A stretch of 64,000 bases of DNA from CANJIV01 sp046330225. Its GTDB lineage: Bacteria > Actinomycetota > Thermoleophilia > Solirubrobacterales > Solirubrobacteraceae. The notes beneath the pieces were generated by a model. That model ran no database searches. It worked only from the letters and a program-made list of their open reading frames with translations, and was not told the DNA's origin. Below are positions 34,748-42,531 of this stretch, in pieces (within the stretch, counting starts at the first letter, position 1; the number at the start of each line of letters is the position of its first letter). The DNA is taken from contig JAXLTD010000005.1 of assembly GCA_046330225.1 (NCBI GenBank), positions 124,001 through 188,000 of the forward strand, written 5' to 3'. Both the position numbers and the translations under genes were made by a program.

Positions 34748-34772
34748 CCTTCGGGAGACACCGTTCCGAAGG
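34748..34772 (+). promoter_or_regulatory. Hairpin that could cover the ribosome site of the 34780 gene
   Basis: CCTTCGG (34748-34754) and CCGAAGG (34766-34772) form a perfect 7-bp stem with an 11-base loop. The right arm includes the first bases of the AAGGAG ribosome site (34769-34774), 5 bases before ATG 34780. Folding in the mRNA would mask the site, so translation could be regulated by temperature, a protein or a ligand. A simple random stem cannot be excluded. Confidence 0.4.
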
Positions 34773-34779
34773 AGCAGCC

Positions 34780-35262
34780 ATGCCATCGGCCATCATCCTC
34801 CCGCAGCCAGAGTCCGTTCAGCTCGCGCCGCGCCGAGCCGCTTCCCTGCGCCTGCACGTCAAGGTGGCCGCCACGCGCCACGCGCTGGATCGCCAGCTCG
34901 CACGCGGCGCCAGCCCCGACACTCCGGAGCTGCGCCTTCGCGCCCGCCAGCTGCGCTCCGCCCGCGTCCGGGCGGCTGTGGCCGACGGCATCGACCGCCT
35001 GGTGGCCCGTGCCGCGCAGGAGCCGACCCAGGCCCCCTCGGCGGCCATCCCGCTCCAGCGCGTCGAGATCCGGGCCGCCGCCGGGCGGCTCGGCGAACTC
35101 GCCGAGGCTCTTCGCTCCGACGGCACCGTCAGCGCGCGCGGCGTGGCCCAGGCGGCCGAGCTCCTCACCGACGGGACCGGCCCGGTGTTCGCGTGCCACC
35201 CGCCCGGGACGCTGGCGCGGCACGCGGCCCGGGTCATGCTCACGCTGGCCGGCCGCGGCTGA
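34780..35262 (+). CDS. Protein of unknown function, paralogue of the product at 31493
   Basis: The 160-residue product shares length and motif order with the 31493 gene: MPSAIILPQP at the start, SPDTPELRLRARQLRSAR near residues 45-62, RGVAQAAELLTDG and PGTLARHAARVMLTL at the end. No active-site pattern is visible. AAGGAG is 5 bases upstream of ATG, in a potential hairpin. The gene stands alone, convergent with the zinc-motif small protein. Confidence 0.85.
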   Translation: MPSAIILPQPESVQLAPRRAASLRLHVKVAATRHALDRQLARGASPDTPELRLRARQLRSARVRAAVADGIDRLVARAAQEPTQAPSAAIPLQRVEIRAAAGRLGELAEALRSDGTVSARGVAQAAELLTDGTGPVFACHPPGTLARHAARVMLTLAGRG

Positions 35263-35270
35263 CGCGACGC

Positions 35271-35564
35271 TCAGCTGCGCCCGAGGAGCCGGGCCAGCCA
35301 CCCGGGCCGGCGCGGCTCGACGTCTTCGCGCAGTGGCAGCCGGCCCGCCGCCCGGGCCCGCATCACGCAGCCGGCGTGGGCGTGCCGGCGCCGCGCCGCG
35401 TCGCCATCGGGAAGGATCAGCATGTGCGCGCTGAGGGCCGGCAGCGGGCGCCCGCACAGCGGACAGGTGTAGGTGGCGGGCTTGCGGCTGGCTGCTGGCC
35501 GCACGACGTACCAGCGCGCCTCCCGGAAGGGATCGGTCCGGCGCGGCGGCGGTCGGCGGGTCAC
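35271..35564 (-). CDS. Small zinc-finger-like protein
   Basis: The 97-residue product carries CPLCGRPLPALSAHMLILP and then RRRHAHAGCVM, so Cys-x2-Cys followed by His and Cys could bind one zinc. The C-terminus is WLARLLGRS. GTG at 35564 follows GAGGAC; it fits the beginning of the conserved region. This looks like a conserved actinobacterial family of unknown role. It lies 71 bp downstream of the SDR gene on the same strand. Confidence 0.65.
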   Translation of the reverse strand: MTRRPPPRRTDPFREARWYVVRPAASRKPATYTCPLCGRPLPALSAHMLILPDGDAARRRHAHAGCVMRARAAGRLPLREDVEPRRPGWLARLLGRS

Positions 35565-35635
35565 GTCCTCATCGACTGCCGAGCCTAGCCTGGCGCGCTG
35601 GCCTCCCGCCGCTCGGCGTCGCCGCGGGGGCGGCG

Positions 35636-36601
35636 TCAGTCCGCCGGTGGGGCGCCGGCCGCGCTCCAGCCGGTCAGGCGCTCGCACTCCGCCCACAGGC
35701 GTTCCCGATCGGCGGGGGTCTCCTTCGTGCCCGGCACGCGGTGGGTCGGGCGCTCGCGGCGGTCGTGCCAGAAGCCGCCGCTGCTGCGGCCCGGCTCGTC
35801 GGCGGCGCCGAGCCACACGATGGTGTCGGCGCCTTCGTCGGGGCTGCGCAGGAGCGGCTTCATCACGCGGTGGAACGCGGGCAGGGAGGTGGCCACGCCG
35901 GGCGTGTCGGCCCAGCCGGGGTGCATGGCGTGCACGGCGACGCCGGTGCCGGCGAGCCGCTGCGCCCACAGCTCGGTGAGGACGACCTCGGCACGCTTGG
36001 TCTTCGCGTAGGCGGTGGCGCCGTCGTACTCGCCGTCCTCGGACTCGAGGTCGTCCACGTCGAGCCGCCGGGTGTACATGCCGCCCGAGGAGACGTTGAT
36101 GATCCGGGACGGTGCGCTGGCCTCGAGGAGCGGGATCAGGAGGTTCGTGAGCAGGAACGGCCCGAGCACGTTGGTCGCGAAGGCCAGCTCGTGCCCGGCG
36201 GCGGTCGTCGTGCGCTGCGTCGGGAGCACGCCGGCGTTGTTGACGAGCACGTCGAGCCGCGGCTCCTCGCGGGCGAATGACTCGGCGAAGGCCCGGACCG
36301 AATCCAGGTCGCTCATGTCGGCCAGCCCGAGGGCGACGTCGGTGCTGCCGGTGCGCTGCGCGATCGTCGCACGGGCCTGCTCGCCGCGCTCCGGGCTGCG
36401 GACGAGCAGGCGCAGGCTCGCGCCGAGCCGGGCGAAGCCCTCGGCGGCGGCGAGGCCCAGGCCGGCGGTCGCGCCGGTGATGAGCACGACCTTTCCGTCC
36501 ATGCGCGGAAGGCGGTGCCAGCCGTGGCTGCGCAGGCGGTAGCCCACGTTTGTGTAGCCGGGGAGGACGGCGAAGTCCAGGAGGGAGTCGGCAATGGCCA
36601 T
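35636..36601 (-). CDS. Short-chain dehydrogenase (retinol-dehydrogenase/DHRS12-like)
   Basis: The 321-residue SDR has a 37-residue lead before the fold. The cofactor loop TGATAGLG lies near residue 43, NNAG near 120 (LVNNAGVLP), and the catalytic Ser is in NVSSGGMYT, with the Tyr-Lys pair in YAKTKRAE. It is longer than a minimal SDR, with a C-terminal part around HPGWADTPGV and WHDRRERPTHRVPG, typical of the DHRS12 branch. Substrate is unknown, probably a lipophilic alcohol or ketone. Start ATG 36601 is preceded by 99 bases and a hairpin that isolates it from the upstream gene. Confidence 0.9.
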   Translation of the reverse strand: MAIADSLLDFAVLPGYTNVGYRLRSHGWHRLPRMDGKVVLITGATAGLGLAAAEGFARLGASLRLLVRSPERGEQARATIAQRTGSTDVALGLADMSDLDSVRAFAESFAREEPRLDVLVNNAGVLPTQRTTTAAGHELAFATNVLGPFLLTNLLIPLLEASAPSRIINVSSGGMYTRRLDVDDLESEDGEYDGATAYAKTKRAEVVLTELWAQRLAGTGVAVHAMHPGWADTPGVATSLPAFHRVMKPLLRSPDEGADTIVWLGAADEPGRSSGGFWHDRRERPTHRVPGTKETPADRERLWAECERLTGWSAAGAPPAD

Positions 36602-36700
36602 CGTGAGGGTCTACGGCGCGGAGCGCCCGACGGGTCACTGCGGGTCGCAGCGGCAGCCGCGGGCACGCCGATCCGGGGCCCGCGGCGGCCCCGGACAGCG

Positions 36701-36734
36701 AAACGCCCCCGACTGGGAGGGAGCGGGGGCGTTT
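36701..36734. terminator. Strong inverted repeat, probable terminator
   Basis: AAACGCCCCCG (36701-36711) and CGGGGGCGTTT (36724-36734) form a perfect 11-bp stem with a 12-base loop. It lies downstream of the 37452 membrane-protein gene and upstream of the SDR gene on the minus strand. The A/T ends of the stem give a short T run in either direction, so it may stop transcription both ways. Confidence 0.7.
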
Positions 36735-36834
36735 CTGGTGAGGAGGAGGTACTGCGGGTGCGGCGGCTAGTCGTCCCGATGATCGGCACGCCGCGGAAAA
36801 ACTTGAGCGCCGGTTCGGCCCGGCCTGTCGCCGG

Positions 36835-37452
36835 TCATCCGGCGGCGGCCGGCGGGCGCATTCCGGCGTCGGCGTACAGCGCCGCTACGAGCGGGTCGAG
36901 CCGGCCCGCTTCGAGGTCCCCGATCGGGTCCTGGGTATAGGACGCAAGGTCGCTCCACGAGAGCCCGAACGCGGCCCGCATCGCCAGGAGGCGGCGCCGC
37001 TCGTCCGAGACCGGGCCTCCGAGCATCTGGTGGGCGCGAGAGAGCCGGCGCACCTGGATCGCCCGCAGCGGGAGGTAGAAGGCGAGCAGGACGAGCGTCG
37101 GGAGCCCGAACGTGACCCACCCGAGCAGCCGGGCGGTGTCGGACACGGCCGACTCGCCGGCCCGCCCGGCCGCGGCGACGTTCCCGCCCGTGGCGCCGCC
37201 GGCGCCGCGCAGCCCGTCGCGCAGCGCGCCGCCGACGAGCGGGACGTCGCCGACCGCGTCCGCCGCGCGGTCGAACCCGCCGTTCACGGCCTGGCCGGCG
37301 TCGGTCACGCCGCGCGAGAGCGCGTTGAGCTCGATCACGGTGTCGTGCACCTTGATCCCCGACCAGGCGAAGACGGCGATGAGCAGGACGGCTGCGGCGT
37401 CGAGCGCGATCGTGCGGGCGCGGGGGCCGGAGAGCTGAGGGTAGAAGCGCAT
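36835..37452 (-). CDS. Two-helix membrane protein of unknown function
   Basis: The 205-residue product has a helix near residues 17-33 (LDAAAVLLIAVFAWSG) and another near 110-130 (LLGWVTFGLPTLVLLAFYLPL). Between them lies a Gly/Ala-rich external-type loop (VGGALRDGLRGAGGA), and the C-terminal part is cytoplasmic and acidic. No family is recognised. It ends before a strong hairpin and is preceded by 55 bp from the GroES-like gene, so both could share a transcript. Confidence 0.75.
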   Translation of the reverse strand: MRFYPQLSGPRARTIALDAAAVLLIAVFAWSGIKVHDTVIELNALSRGVTDAGQAVNGGFDRAADAVGDVPLVGGALRDGLRGAGGATGGNVAAAGRAGESAVSDTARLLGWVTFGLPTLVLLAFYLPLRAIQVRRLSRAHQMLGGPVSDERRRLLAMRAAFGLSWSDLASYTQDPIGDLEAGRLDPLVAALYADAGMRPPAAAG

Positions 37453-37507
37453 GGGCACTTCTACCGGGCTGGCAGGCGTCGCGAACCGGGCCGGCCCGCT
37501 GCGGGGG

Positions 37508-37894
37508 CTAACCGGCGGCGCTGGCGGTGCGTCCGCACGACGGGCAGGCCTCGCCCGCGGCGAGTTCGCGCCCGGCGCACTCGGGGCAGTCCGCAGCGGG
37601 CTCGAGGATGCCCAGCAGCTCGGTGACCCGCAGGACGAGGAGCCGTTCCTCGTCGACCTCCACGTAGACGCCGGCCGACGACGGGAACACGACGTGGTCG
37701 CCCGGTCGCACGGGCATCTGCACGCCGGCCGACTCCCACCAGTCGACACCCGCGCCGACCGCGAGCACGATGCCGTGCTGCGGCGGGTCCTCCCGCGAGC
37801 CGGCGGGCACGAGCAGCCCCGACTGGCGGACGCGGTCGGGCTCGAGCTCCTTGAGCACCACCCGGTCGAAGAGCGGTCGCAGGTCGTGGCGCAT
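37508..37894 (-). CDS. GroES-like co-chaperonin with C-terminal zinc ribbon
   Basis: The first ~95 residues match the Cpn10 fold: LRPLFDRVVLKELEPD at the start, SGLLVPAGSREDPPQHG as the mobile-loop region, and PVRPGDHVVFPSSAGVYVEVDEERLLVLR. The remainder holds CPECAGRELAAGEACPSCG, two CxxC knuckles that could bind one zinc. Normal GroES is about 97 residues and lacks this tail. No groEL gene is next to it. It may be a specialised GroES paralogue. Start ATG 37894 fits the family. Confidence 0.8.
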   Translation of the reverse strand: MRHDLRPLFDRVVLKELEPDRVRQSGLLVPAGSREDPPQHGIVLAVGAGVDWWESAGVQMPVRPGDHVVFPSSAGVYVEVDEERLLVLRVTELLGILEPAADCPECAGRELAAGEACPSCGRTASAAG

Positions 37895-37968
37895 GGCCGG
37901 AAGGGTAGCCGCCGACCGGGCGGGGCTGCCCCGGGTTGCGCGCCGACGTGACGGGTAGCGTGGCCGCC

Positions 37969-38817
37969 ATGGACTTCGGCGTGGGGTTCTTCAGCACCGA
38001 CGAGACTGCCGGGCCGGCGGAGATCGCCCGGCTGGCCGAGGAGCGCGGGCTCGAGTCGGTGTTCTTCCCCGACCACACCCACATTCCAGCGGTTCGCCGC
38101 ACGCCATTCCCGGCCGGCGGAGACCTCCCGCGGGAATACACGCGCCTGTACGACCCGTTCGTCGCCGCCGCCACAGCGGCGGCGGCCACGACGCGCCTGC
38201 GGATCGGCACCGGCATCCTGCTGCTCGTCCAGCGCGACCCGATCGCCGTGGCCAAGGCCGCGGCGAGCATCGACCGCCTCTCCGGCGGACGGCTCCTCTT
38301 CGGGGTCGGCGCCGGCTGGAACGAGGAGGAGATGCAGGATCACGGCACCGATCCGGCCCGGCGCTTCGGGGTCCTGCGCGAGCGGGTCGAGGCGGTCACG
38401 GCGCTGTGGACGCAGGACGAGGCCTCCTACGCCGGGGAGCACGTGCGCTTCGAGCGCGCCTGGTGCTGGCCCAAGCCCGTCCAGCAGCCGCGACCGCCCG
38501 TGATCGTGGGAGGCAACGGTCGCGGCGTTCTGGACCGGGTCGTCGGCTACGGCGACGAGTGGGGCCCGAACTACATCGGCGACGCCCCCCGGCTCGCCAA
38601 GCGGATCGCGCGTCTGCGGGAGGCCGGCGAGGCCGCCGGCCGCGGCCCCCTCGCCACGACAGTGTTCAACGCGCCGGACGATCCCAGGGACCTCGAGGTG
38701 CTCGAGGCGGCGGGGGCACGCCGCGCGGTCGCGTGGATCGGCACGGGCGCGGCGCTGGACGCCGAGCGCGGACTCGACGCCTGGGCCGCCGCGGCATCGC
38801 GGTACGCCGGCGGCTGA
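37969..38817 (+). CDS. Luciferase-like, probably F420-dependent oxidoreductase
   Basis: The 282-residue product fits the luciferase-like monooxygenase superfamily of the F420-type. It begins DFGVGFFSTDETAGPAEIAR, then has FFPDHTHIPA, RLRIGTGILLLVQRDP, GGRLLFGVGAGWNEEEM, and PVIVGGNGRGVLDRVVGYGD. Such actinobacterial enzymes use the deazaflavin F420 for hydride transfer to unknown substrates. The start is ATG 37969; a longer frame from 37936 has no better site. It is convergent with the HsaA-like gene across 275 bp. Confidence 0.87.
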   Translation: MDFGVGFFSTDETAGPAEIARLAEERGLESVFFPDHTHIPAVRRTPFPAGGDLPREYTRLYDPFVAAATAAAATTRLRIGTGILLLVQRDPIAVAKAAASIDRLSGGRLLFGVGAGWNEEEMQDHGTDPARRFGVLRERVEAVTALWTQDEASYAGEHVRFERAWCWPKPVQQPRPPVIVGGNGRGVLDRVVGYGDEWGPNYIGDAPRLAKRIARLREAGEAAGRGPLATTVFNAPDDPRDLEVLEAAGARRAVAWIGTGAALDAERGLDAWAAAASRYAGG

Positions 38818-39092
38818 CCCGTCGCGCCGGCGCCGGGCTCCAGCGGTGAATCGGTCGCGGCGCGCACCTGCCGCTGCCCGCAGCGGCAGGCCGTGCGCGG
38901 AGTGGCTAGTCGGGGCTAGCGGTTTTCGAGTAGCCGTGGCTAGCCATCCCGGCGGAAGGCATCGCGGAGCGCGCAGCTTCGTGCCGAGCCGTGCGTCAGC
39001 TTTGCGTCAAGAGCCAGCCGAATCTGGCGCCGAGGCGGAGTTTGGCGCCGCGGGCGGCCGGCGCCGCGGGGCCGGCACGCGTGCGGTGCGAG
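38818..39092. other. Convergent intergenic region with clustered GGCTAG motifs
   Basis: No gene is supported here. GGCTAG sites occur at 38904, 38914 and 38938, with a TAGCC at 38931. GGCTAGCGG (38914-38922) can pair with CCGTGGCTAGCC (38934-38945), giving a 7-bp stem plus two inner pairs. Between two converging genes this could be a terminator or an unrecognised binding or recombination site. Confidence 0.4.
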
Positions 39093-40262
39093 TCAGAGCT
39101 GGCTGAGGTCCGTATCGACCCCGAGCCGGACGCGCCCGGCGAGCTCCCAGGTGCCGGGGGCGACGAGCATGTGCTGGGTCGCCGCGTGGACGTCGCGAAA
39201 GCGGCGCTGGAGCGCGCCGGATTCGTAGAGGGCGCTGCCGCCGGCCAGGCGCCAGCAGCGGTCCACGGCGCCGGCGGCGGCTTCGGTCGCGTGGGTCGCG
39301 GCCAGGCGCAGCCCGGCGCGCAGGTCCGGCGGGATGGCGCCGCCGGATTGGGCGGCGGCCCACGCCGCGCCCGTCGATTCGTGCAGCAGCGCGCGCGCGG
39401 CGCGGACCTCGGCCTCGGCCCGGGCGATCTCGGCCTGGGCGCCGGGGCGCTCGGCCAGCGTGCGCGTGCCGAGCGCTGGCGTCCTGGCCGCGGCGAGCGC
39501 GGCCGTCTCGTCGATGGCGCCGCGGGCGATCCCAAGCGCCGCGGCGGCGATCGAGGCCGCGAGCAGGCCGAAGGGCGGGAAGGCATAGAGCGGGCCCGGC
39601 TCGCGCGGCGCGTCCGTGATGAGCGAGGCCGACCGGCCGGCCGGGACGCCCAGCCCCCGGACCTCGATGTCGTGGCTGCCGGTCGCCCGCAGGCCGGACA
39701 CCGACCAGGTGTCGATCACCTCGGCGTCGGCGGCGGGGAAGAGGACGAGGCGCACGTCCGGCCGGCCCGAGGCGAGCCTGCGCGGCGTGTCGCCGTCGAG
39801 CACCATGCAGCCGCCCATGAGCCAGTCGCAGTGCGCGACGTTCGACGCGAACGGCCAGCGGCCGTCGACGGTGAAGGTCCCGCCGGGGGTGGCGACGGCC
39901 CGGCCCTTGGGGGCGAAGACACCGCCCGCGACGGACTCCGGGCCGCCGTACACCTCGCGGGCCGCGGCGGGCTCGAGGTAGGCGGCGAGCATTCCCGCGG
40001 TCGCGCAGACCGCGACGCACCAGCCGGCGGCACCGTCCCCCGCAGCCAGCGCCTCGACGGCCTCGATGAGATCGGCCGGTGCCGCCTCCCCGCCCCCGAG
40101 CGTCGCCGGCACGGCCAGGCGGAAGAGCCCGGCCTCGCGGATCGCGGCGGCGACGTCGCCGGTCAGCTGGCGTGCGTGCTCGGCGTCGGCAGCCTGGGCG
40201 GCGGCGAGGGGCGCGATGGCCTGGGCGGCCTGGAGCGGCGAGGCGGCGACGTTCGAGGCCAT
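39093..40262 (-). CDS. Acyl-CoA-dehydrogenase-fold flavin monooxygenase (HsaA/DszC-like)
   Basis: The 389-residue product has the acyl-CoA dehydrogenase fold with features of the monooxygenase branch (HsaA, DszC, naphthocyclinone hydroxylase). The N-terminal helical domain is followed by LFRLAVPATLGGGEAAPAD and GAAGWCVAVCATAGM. The middle beta-domain has FTVDGRWPFASNVAHCDW, and the C-terminal bundle has a helix starting ATHATEAAAGAVDRCWRLAG near the FAD site. Such enzymes need reduced flavin from a reductase; none is adjacent. ATG at 40262 is chosen because six residues upstream add no conserved sequence. Substrate might be a polycyclic phenol or a thiophene-like compound. Confidence 0.82.
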   Translation of the reverse strand: MASNVAASPLQAAQAIAPLAAAQAADAEHARQLTGDVAAAIREAGLFRLAVPATLGGGEAAPADLIEAVEALAAGDGAAGWCVAVCATAGMLAAYLEPAAAREVYGGPESVAGGVFAPKGRAVATPGGTFTVDGRWPFASNVAHCDWLMGGCMVLDGDTPRRLASGRPDVRLVLFPAADAEVIDTWSVSGLRATGSHDIEVRGLGVPAGRSASLITDAPREPGPLYAFPPFGLLAASIAAAALGIARGAIDETAALAAARTPALGTRTLAERPGAQAEIARAEAEVRAARALLHESTGAAWAAAQSGGAIPPDLRAGLRLAATHATEAAAGAVDRCWRLAGGSALYESGALQRRFRDVHAATQHMLVAPGTWELAGRVRLGVDTDLSQL

Positions 40263-40306
40263 CGTGCGGGATCGTCGCACGGTCGGCCCGGGGCCGCCAG
40301 GCGCGG

Positions 40307-40531
40307 TCAGCCGGCCTGCGGGCCGCTGAGCGCGCCGCGCAGCGAGGCGATCTCCGTGACGGCGGAGCCGACGAAGGCAGCGCGCGCGGCAGCGAGGCGG
40401 AGCTCGTCAAAGCCAGCCCCGGTCGCCAGGGCCCGGGCGCGTTCGGCGCTCAGGGACAGGAGGCGGTCTCGCGCGACGAGGGCGGGCGAGGCCACGGCCT
40501 GGCGGTTGGGCTGTGGGGTTGCATCGAGCAT
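40307..40531 (-). CDS. Small hypothetical protein, 74 residues
   Basis: A frame from ATG 40531 gives a 74-residue helical, Ala/Arg-rich product with LVARDRLLSLSAERARALAT and ELRLAAARAAFVGSAVT. No motif is recognised. It lies 44 bp upstream of the flavin monooxygenase on the same strand. The pattern of the third codon position fits coding DNA, but GC-rich noncoding frames look similar. Confidence 0.45.
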   Translation of the reverse strand: MLDATPQPNRQAVASPALVARDRLLSLSAERARALATGAGFDELRLAAARAAFVGSAVTEIASLRGALSGPQAG

Positions 40532-40676
40532 GGGCCTCACGGTAGGCGCGCGCCGGGGACAGTTCCGCACGCGGCGCGACGCGGCGTGTGTCAAGCCCGT
40601 GACAGAGGGCCCGGTGACGACGGGGCGACCGGCTTCGCGCGGGCGGGGAGATGCGGGGCGGGAGGGCCGGCCGGGC

Positions 40677-41285
40677 TCAGGGCGAGAGGCGAAGCACGTC
40701 CCAGCCGCCGGCGGCCCGGACGTACACGAACCGGTCGTGGAGCCGGAACTCGCCGTACTGCCAGAACTCCACCGACTCCGGGACCAGGCGGTAGCCGCCC
40801 CACCATTCGGGCCGCGGCACCGCTGCCGCGTCAGCGAAGCGCTCCTCGGCTGCGGCGACGCGCTCCAGGAGCTCCTCGCGGCTCTCGAGCACGGAGCCCT
40901 GGCGCGAGGCCCACGCCCCGACCTGGCTCCCGCGCGGGCGGCTGGCGAAGTACGCGTCGGACTCGGCTTCGGTCGCCCGTGCGGCCGTGCCGAGGATCAC
41001 CGCCTGGCGCTCGAGCTCGCGCCAGTGGAACACCGCGGCGACGTGCGGGCGCTCGGCCAGGTCGCGGCCCTTGCGGCTCCCGTAGTTCGTGTAGAACCAC
41101 AGGGCGCCGTCCTCGATGCTCTGAACCAGCACGACCCGGGCGCTCGGCTGCCCGCCGGCGCCCGCCGTTGCGAGCGTCACCGCGTTCGGGTCAGGCATGC
41201 CCGTCGCCGCCGCCGCGTCGACCCAGGCGCGCAGCTGGTCGAGCGGGTCGGCGGCGAGGTCGGAGCGGTGCAGGCGCGAGGGCAT
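40677..41285 (-). CDS. pdxH: Pyridoxamine 5'-phosphate oxidase
   Basis: The 202-residue FMN enzyme converts pyridoxine or pyridoxamine 5'-phosphate to the active coenzyme PLP. Signs are PNAVTLATAGAGGQPSARVV near residues 33-52, GALWFYTNYGSRKGRDLAER (FMN loop), HWRELERQAVILG, and the C-terminal signature EWWGGYRLVPESVEFWQ, then RLHDRFVYVR. Length is normal. ATG at 41285 gives the family's usual N-terminus. It is divergent from the 41361 membrane protein gene. Confidence 0.93.
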   Translation of the reverse strand: MPSRLHRSDLAADPLDQLRAWVDAAAATGMPDPNAVTLATAGAGGQPSARVVLVQSIEDGALWFYTNYGSRKGRDLAERPHVAAVFHWRELERQAVILGTAARATEAESDAYFASRPRGSQVGAWASRQGSVLESREELLERVAAAEERFADAAAVPRPEWWGGYRLVPESVEFWQYGEFRLHDRFVYVRAAGGWDVLRLSP

Positions 41286-41360
41286 GCCGGCATGATGCCG
41301 GGCGCGCGCCGGCGCCGTCTGCTGGACGGTCCGGTCTGGACTCTCGTAGCATCGGCGTGG

Positions 41361-42524
41361 ATGGAGAGGGCGACGGGGACCAGGGCCTGGCTGCGCCACC
41401 GCCGGCTGCGGCTTCCCCTCCTGCGCCACTCCTACCGGACGGTCGACATCGGCCAGCTTCAGGACACGTTCCTGCTGGCCGCCGTGGCGACGATCATCAC
41501 GATCCGGCTGCAGCTGTGGGCGACGAACTACCCGAAGCTCGGCGGCGGGGGACTCCACATCGCCCATCTGCTCTGGGGCGGGCTCTTCATGATGATCGCG
41601 CTCGGGATCGCGATCTCCTTCCTTGGCCGCACGTGGCGCCGGCCGGCCGCCTTCCTCGGCGGGGTGGGCTTTGGCTTCTTCATCGACGAGCTCGGGAAGT
41701 TCGTCACCGAGGACAACAACTACTTCTTCAAGCCCACCGCGGTGATGATCTACCTCATCTTCATCCTGCTCTACCTGGGCACGCGGTGGATGCAGAAGGG
41801 CCGGAAGTTCTCGCCCCGCGAGAACCTCTTCAACGCGATCGACTACTTCGCCGACGCGGTTTCGCATGACTTCGACGTCGGCGAGAAGAAGCGCGCGCTC
41901 GAGCTGCTCGACGGCTCGGGCGACGACCCGCTGGTAGAGCCGCTGCGCCGGCTCGTCCTGCAGACCGATGCGATCCCCGTGCGCGAGCCGGGCCGCCTCC
42001 GGCGAGGCGGACTGGCGCTGCGGCGGCGGTACTTCCGCATCGTGGAGAAGCGCTGGTTCGTGACCGCCGTGACGTGGATCTTCGGGATCTGGGCGTTCGG
42101 GATCCTGCTCCAGGTGCTCGTGCTCGTGCTGGCCCTCGGGCTCAAGATCGGCGGCGCCCAGGCCGGATTCCAGCAGGACGAGATCTTCGACCTCCCGCCG
42201 GCCAACATCGCGTCGATCGCCTCCTCGGCGATCGCCGGGTACTTCATGGTCCGAGGAGTCCGGCGCCTGCGGCGCGGGGACCGGCTCGGGGCCTACGACA
42301 TGCTCGACCGGGCGCTCATGGTGCAGATCTTCATCACCCAGGTGTTCATCTTTGTCGAGTCCTCCTTCTCTGCCGTGAGCGGGCTGCTCGTGTCGATCCT
42401 CATGCTCGTCACGATCCGCTACGCCAAGCGCAAGGAGCACGAGCGCGACCGCGGCGACGTCCCGGAGGCCGACCTCCCGGCGGCGCGGGCCATTCCGGAG
42501 CCGGCGCCTGCGCCGGCGGCCTGA
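41361..42524 (+). CDS. Polytopic membrane protein of unknown function
   Basis: The 387-residue product has about seven hydrophobic segments, four in the first 145 residues and three in the last 150, with a ~90-residue cytoplasmic region between (DYFADAVSHDFDVGEKK and following). A charged motif within the third segment, GFFIDELGKFVTEDNNYFFK, is striking: acidic residues beside a helix could bind an ion. The last helix pair includes FVESSFSAVSGLLVSIL. No family is recognised. ATG 41361 follows GGCGTGG and is the only sensible start. The C-terminal tail is Pro/Ala-rich. Confidence 0.75.
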   Translation: MERATGTRAWLRHRRLRLPLLRHSYRTVDIGQLQDTFLLAAVATIITIRLQLWATNYPKLGGGGLHIAHLLWGGLFMMIALGIAISFLGRTWRRPAAFLGGVGFGFFIDELGKFVTEDNNYFFKPTAVMIYLIFILLYLGTRWMQKGRKFSPRENLFNAIDYFADAVSHDFDVGEKKRALELLDGSGDDPLVEPLRRLVLQTDAIPVREPGRLRRGGLALRRRYFRIVEKRWFVTAVTWIFGIWAFGILLQVLVLVLALGLKIGGAQAGFQQDEIFDLPPANIASIASSAIAGYFMVRGVRRLRRGDRLGAYDMLDRALMVQIFITQVFIFVESSFSAVSGLLVSILMLVTIRYAKRKEHERDRGDVPEADLPAARAIPEPAPAPAA

Positions 42525-42531
42525 CGGCTCG

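Noticed and set aside
38991..41360. Long upstream extension of the 41361 membrane-protein frame
   Set aside because: The frame opens far upstream but overlaps the HsaA-like and PdxH genes on the other strand. Only the part from ATG 41361 has membrane-protein composition.
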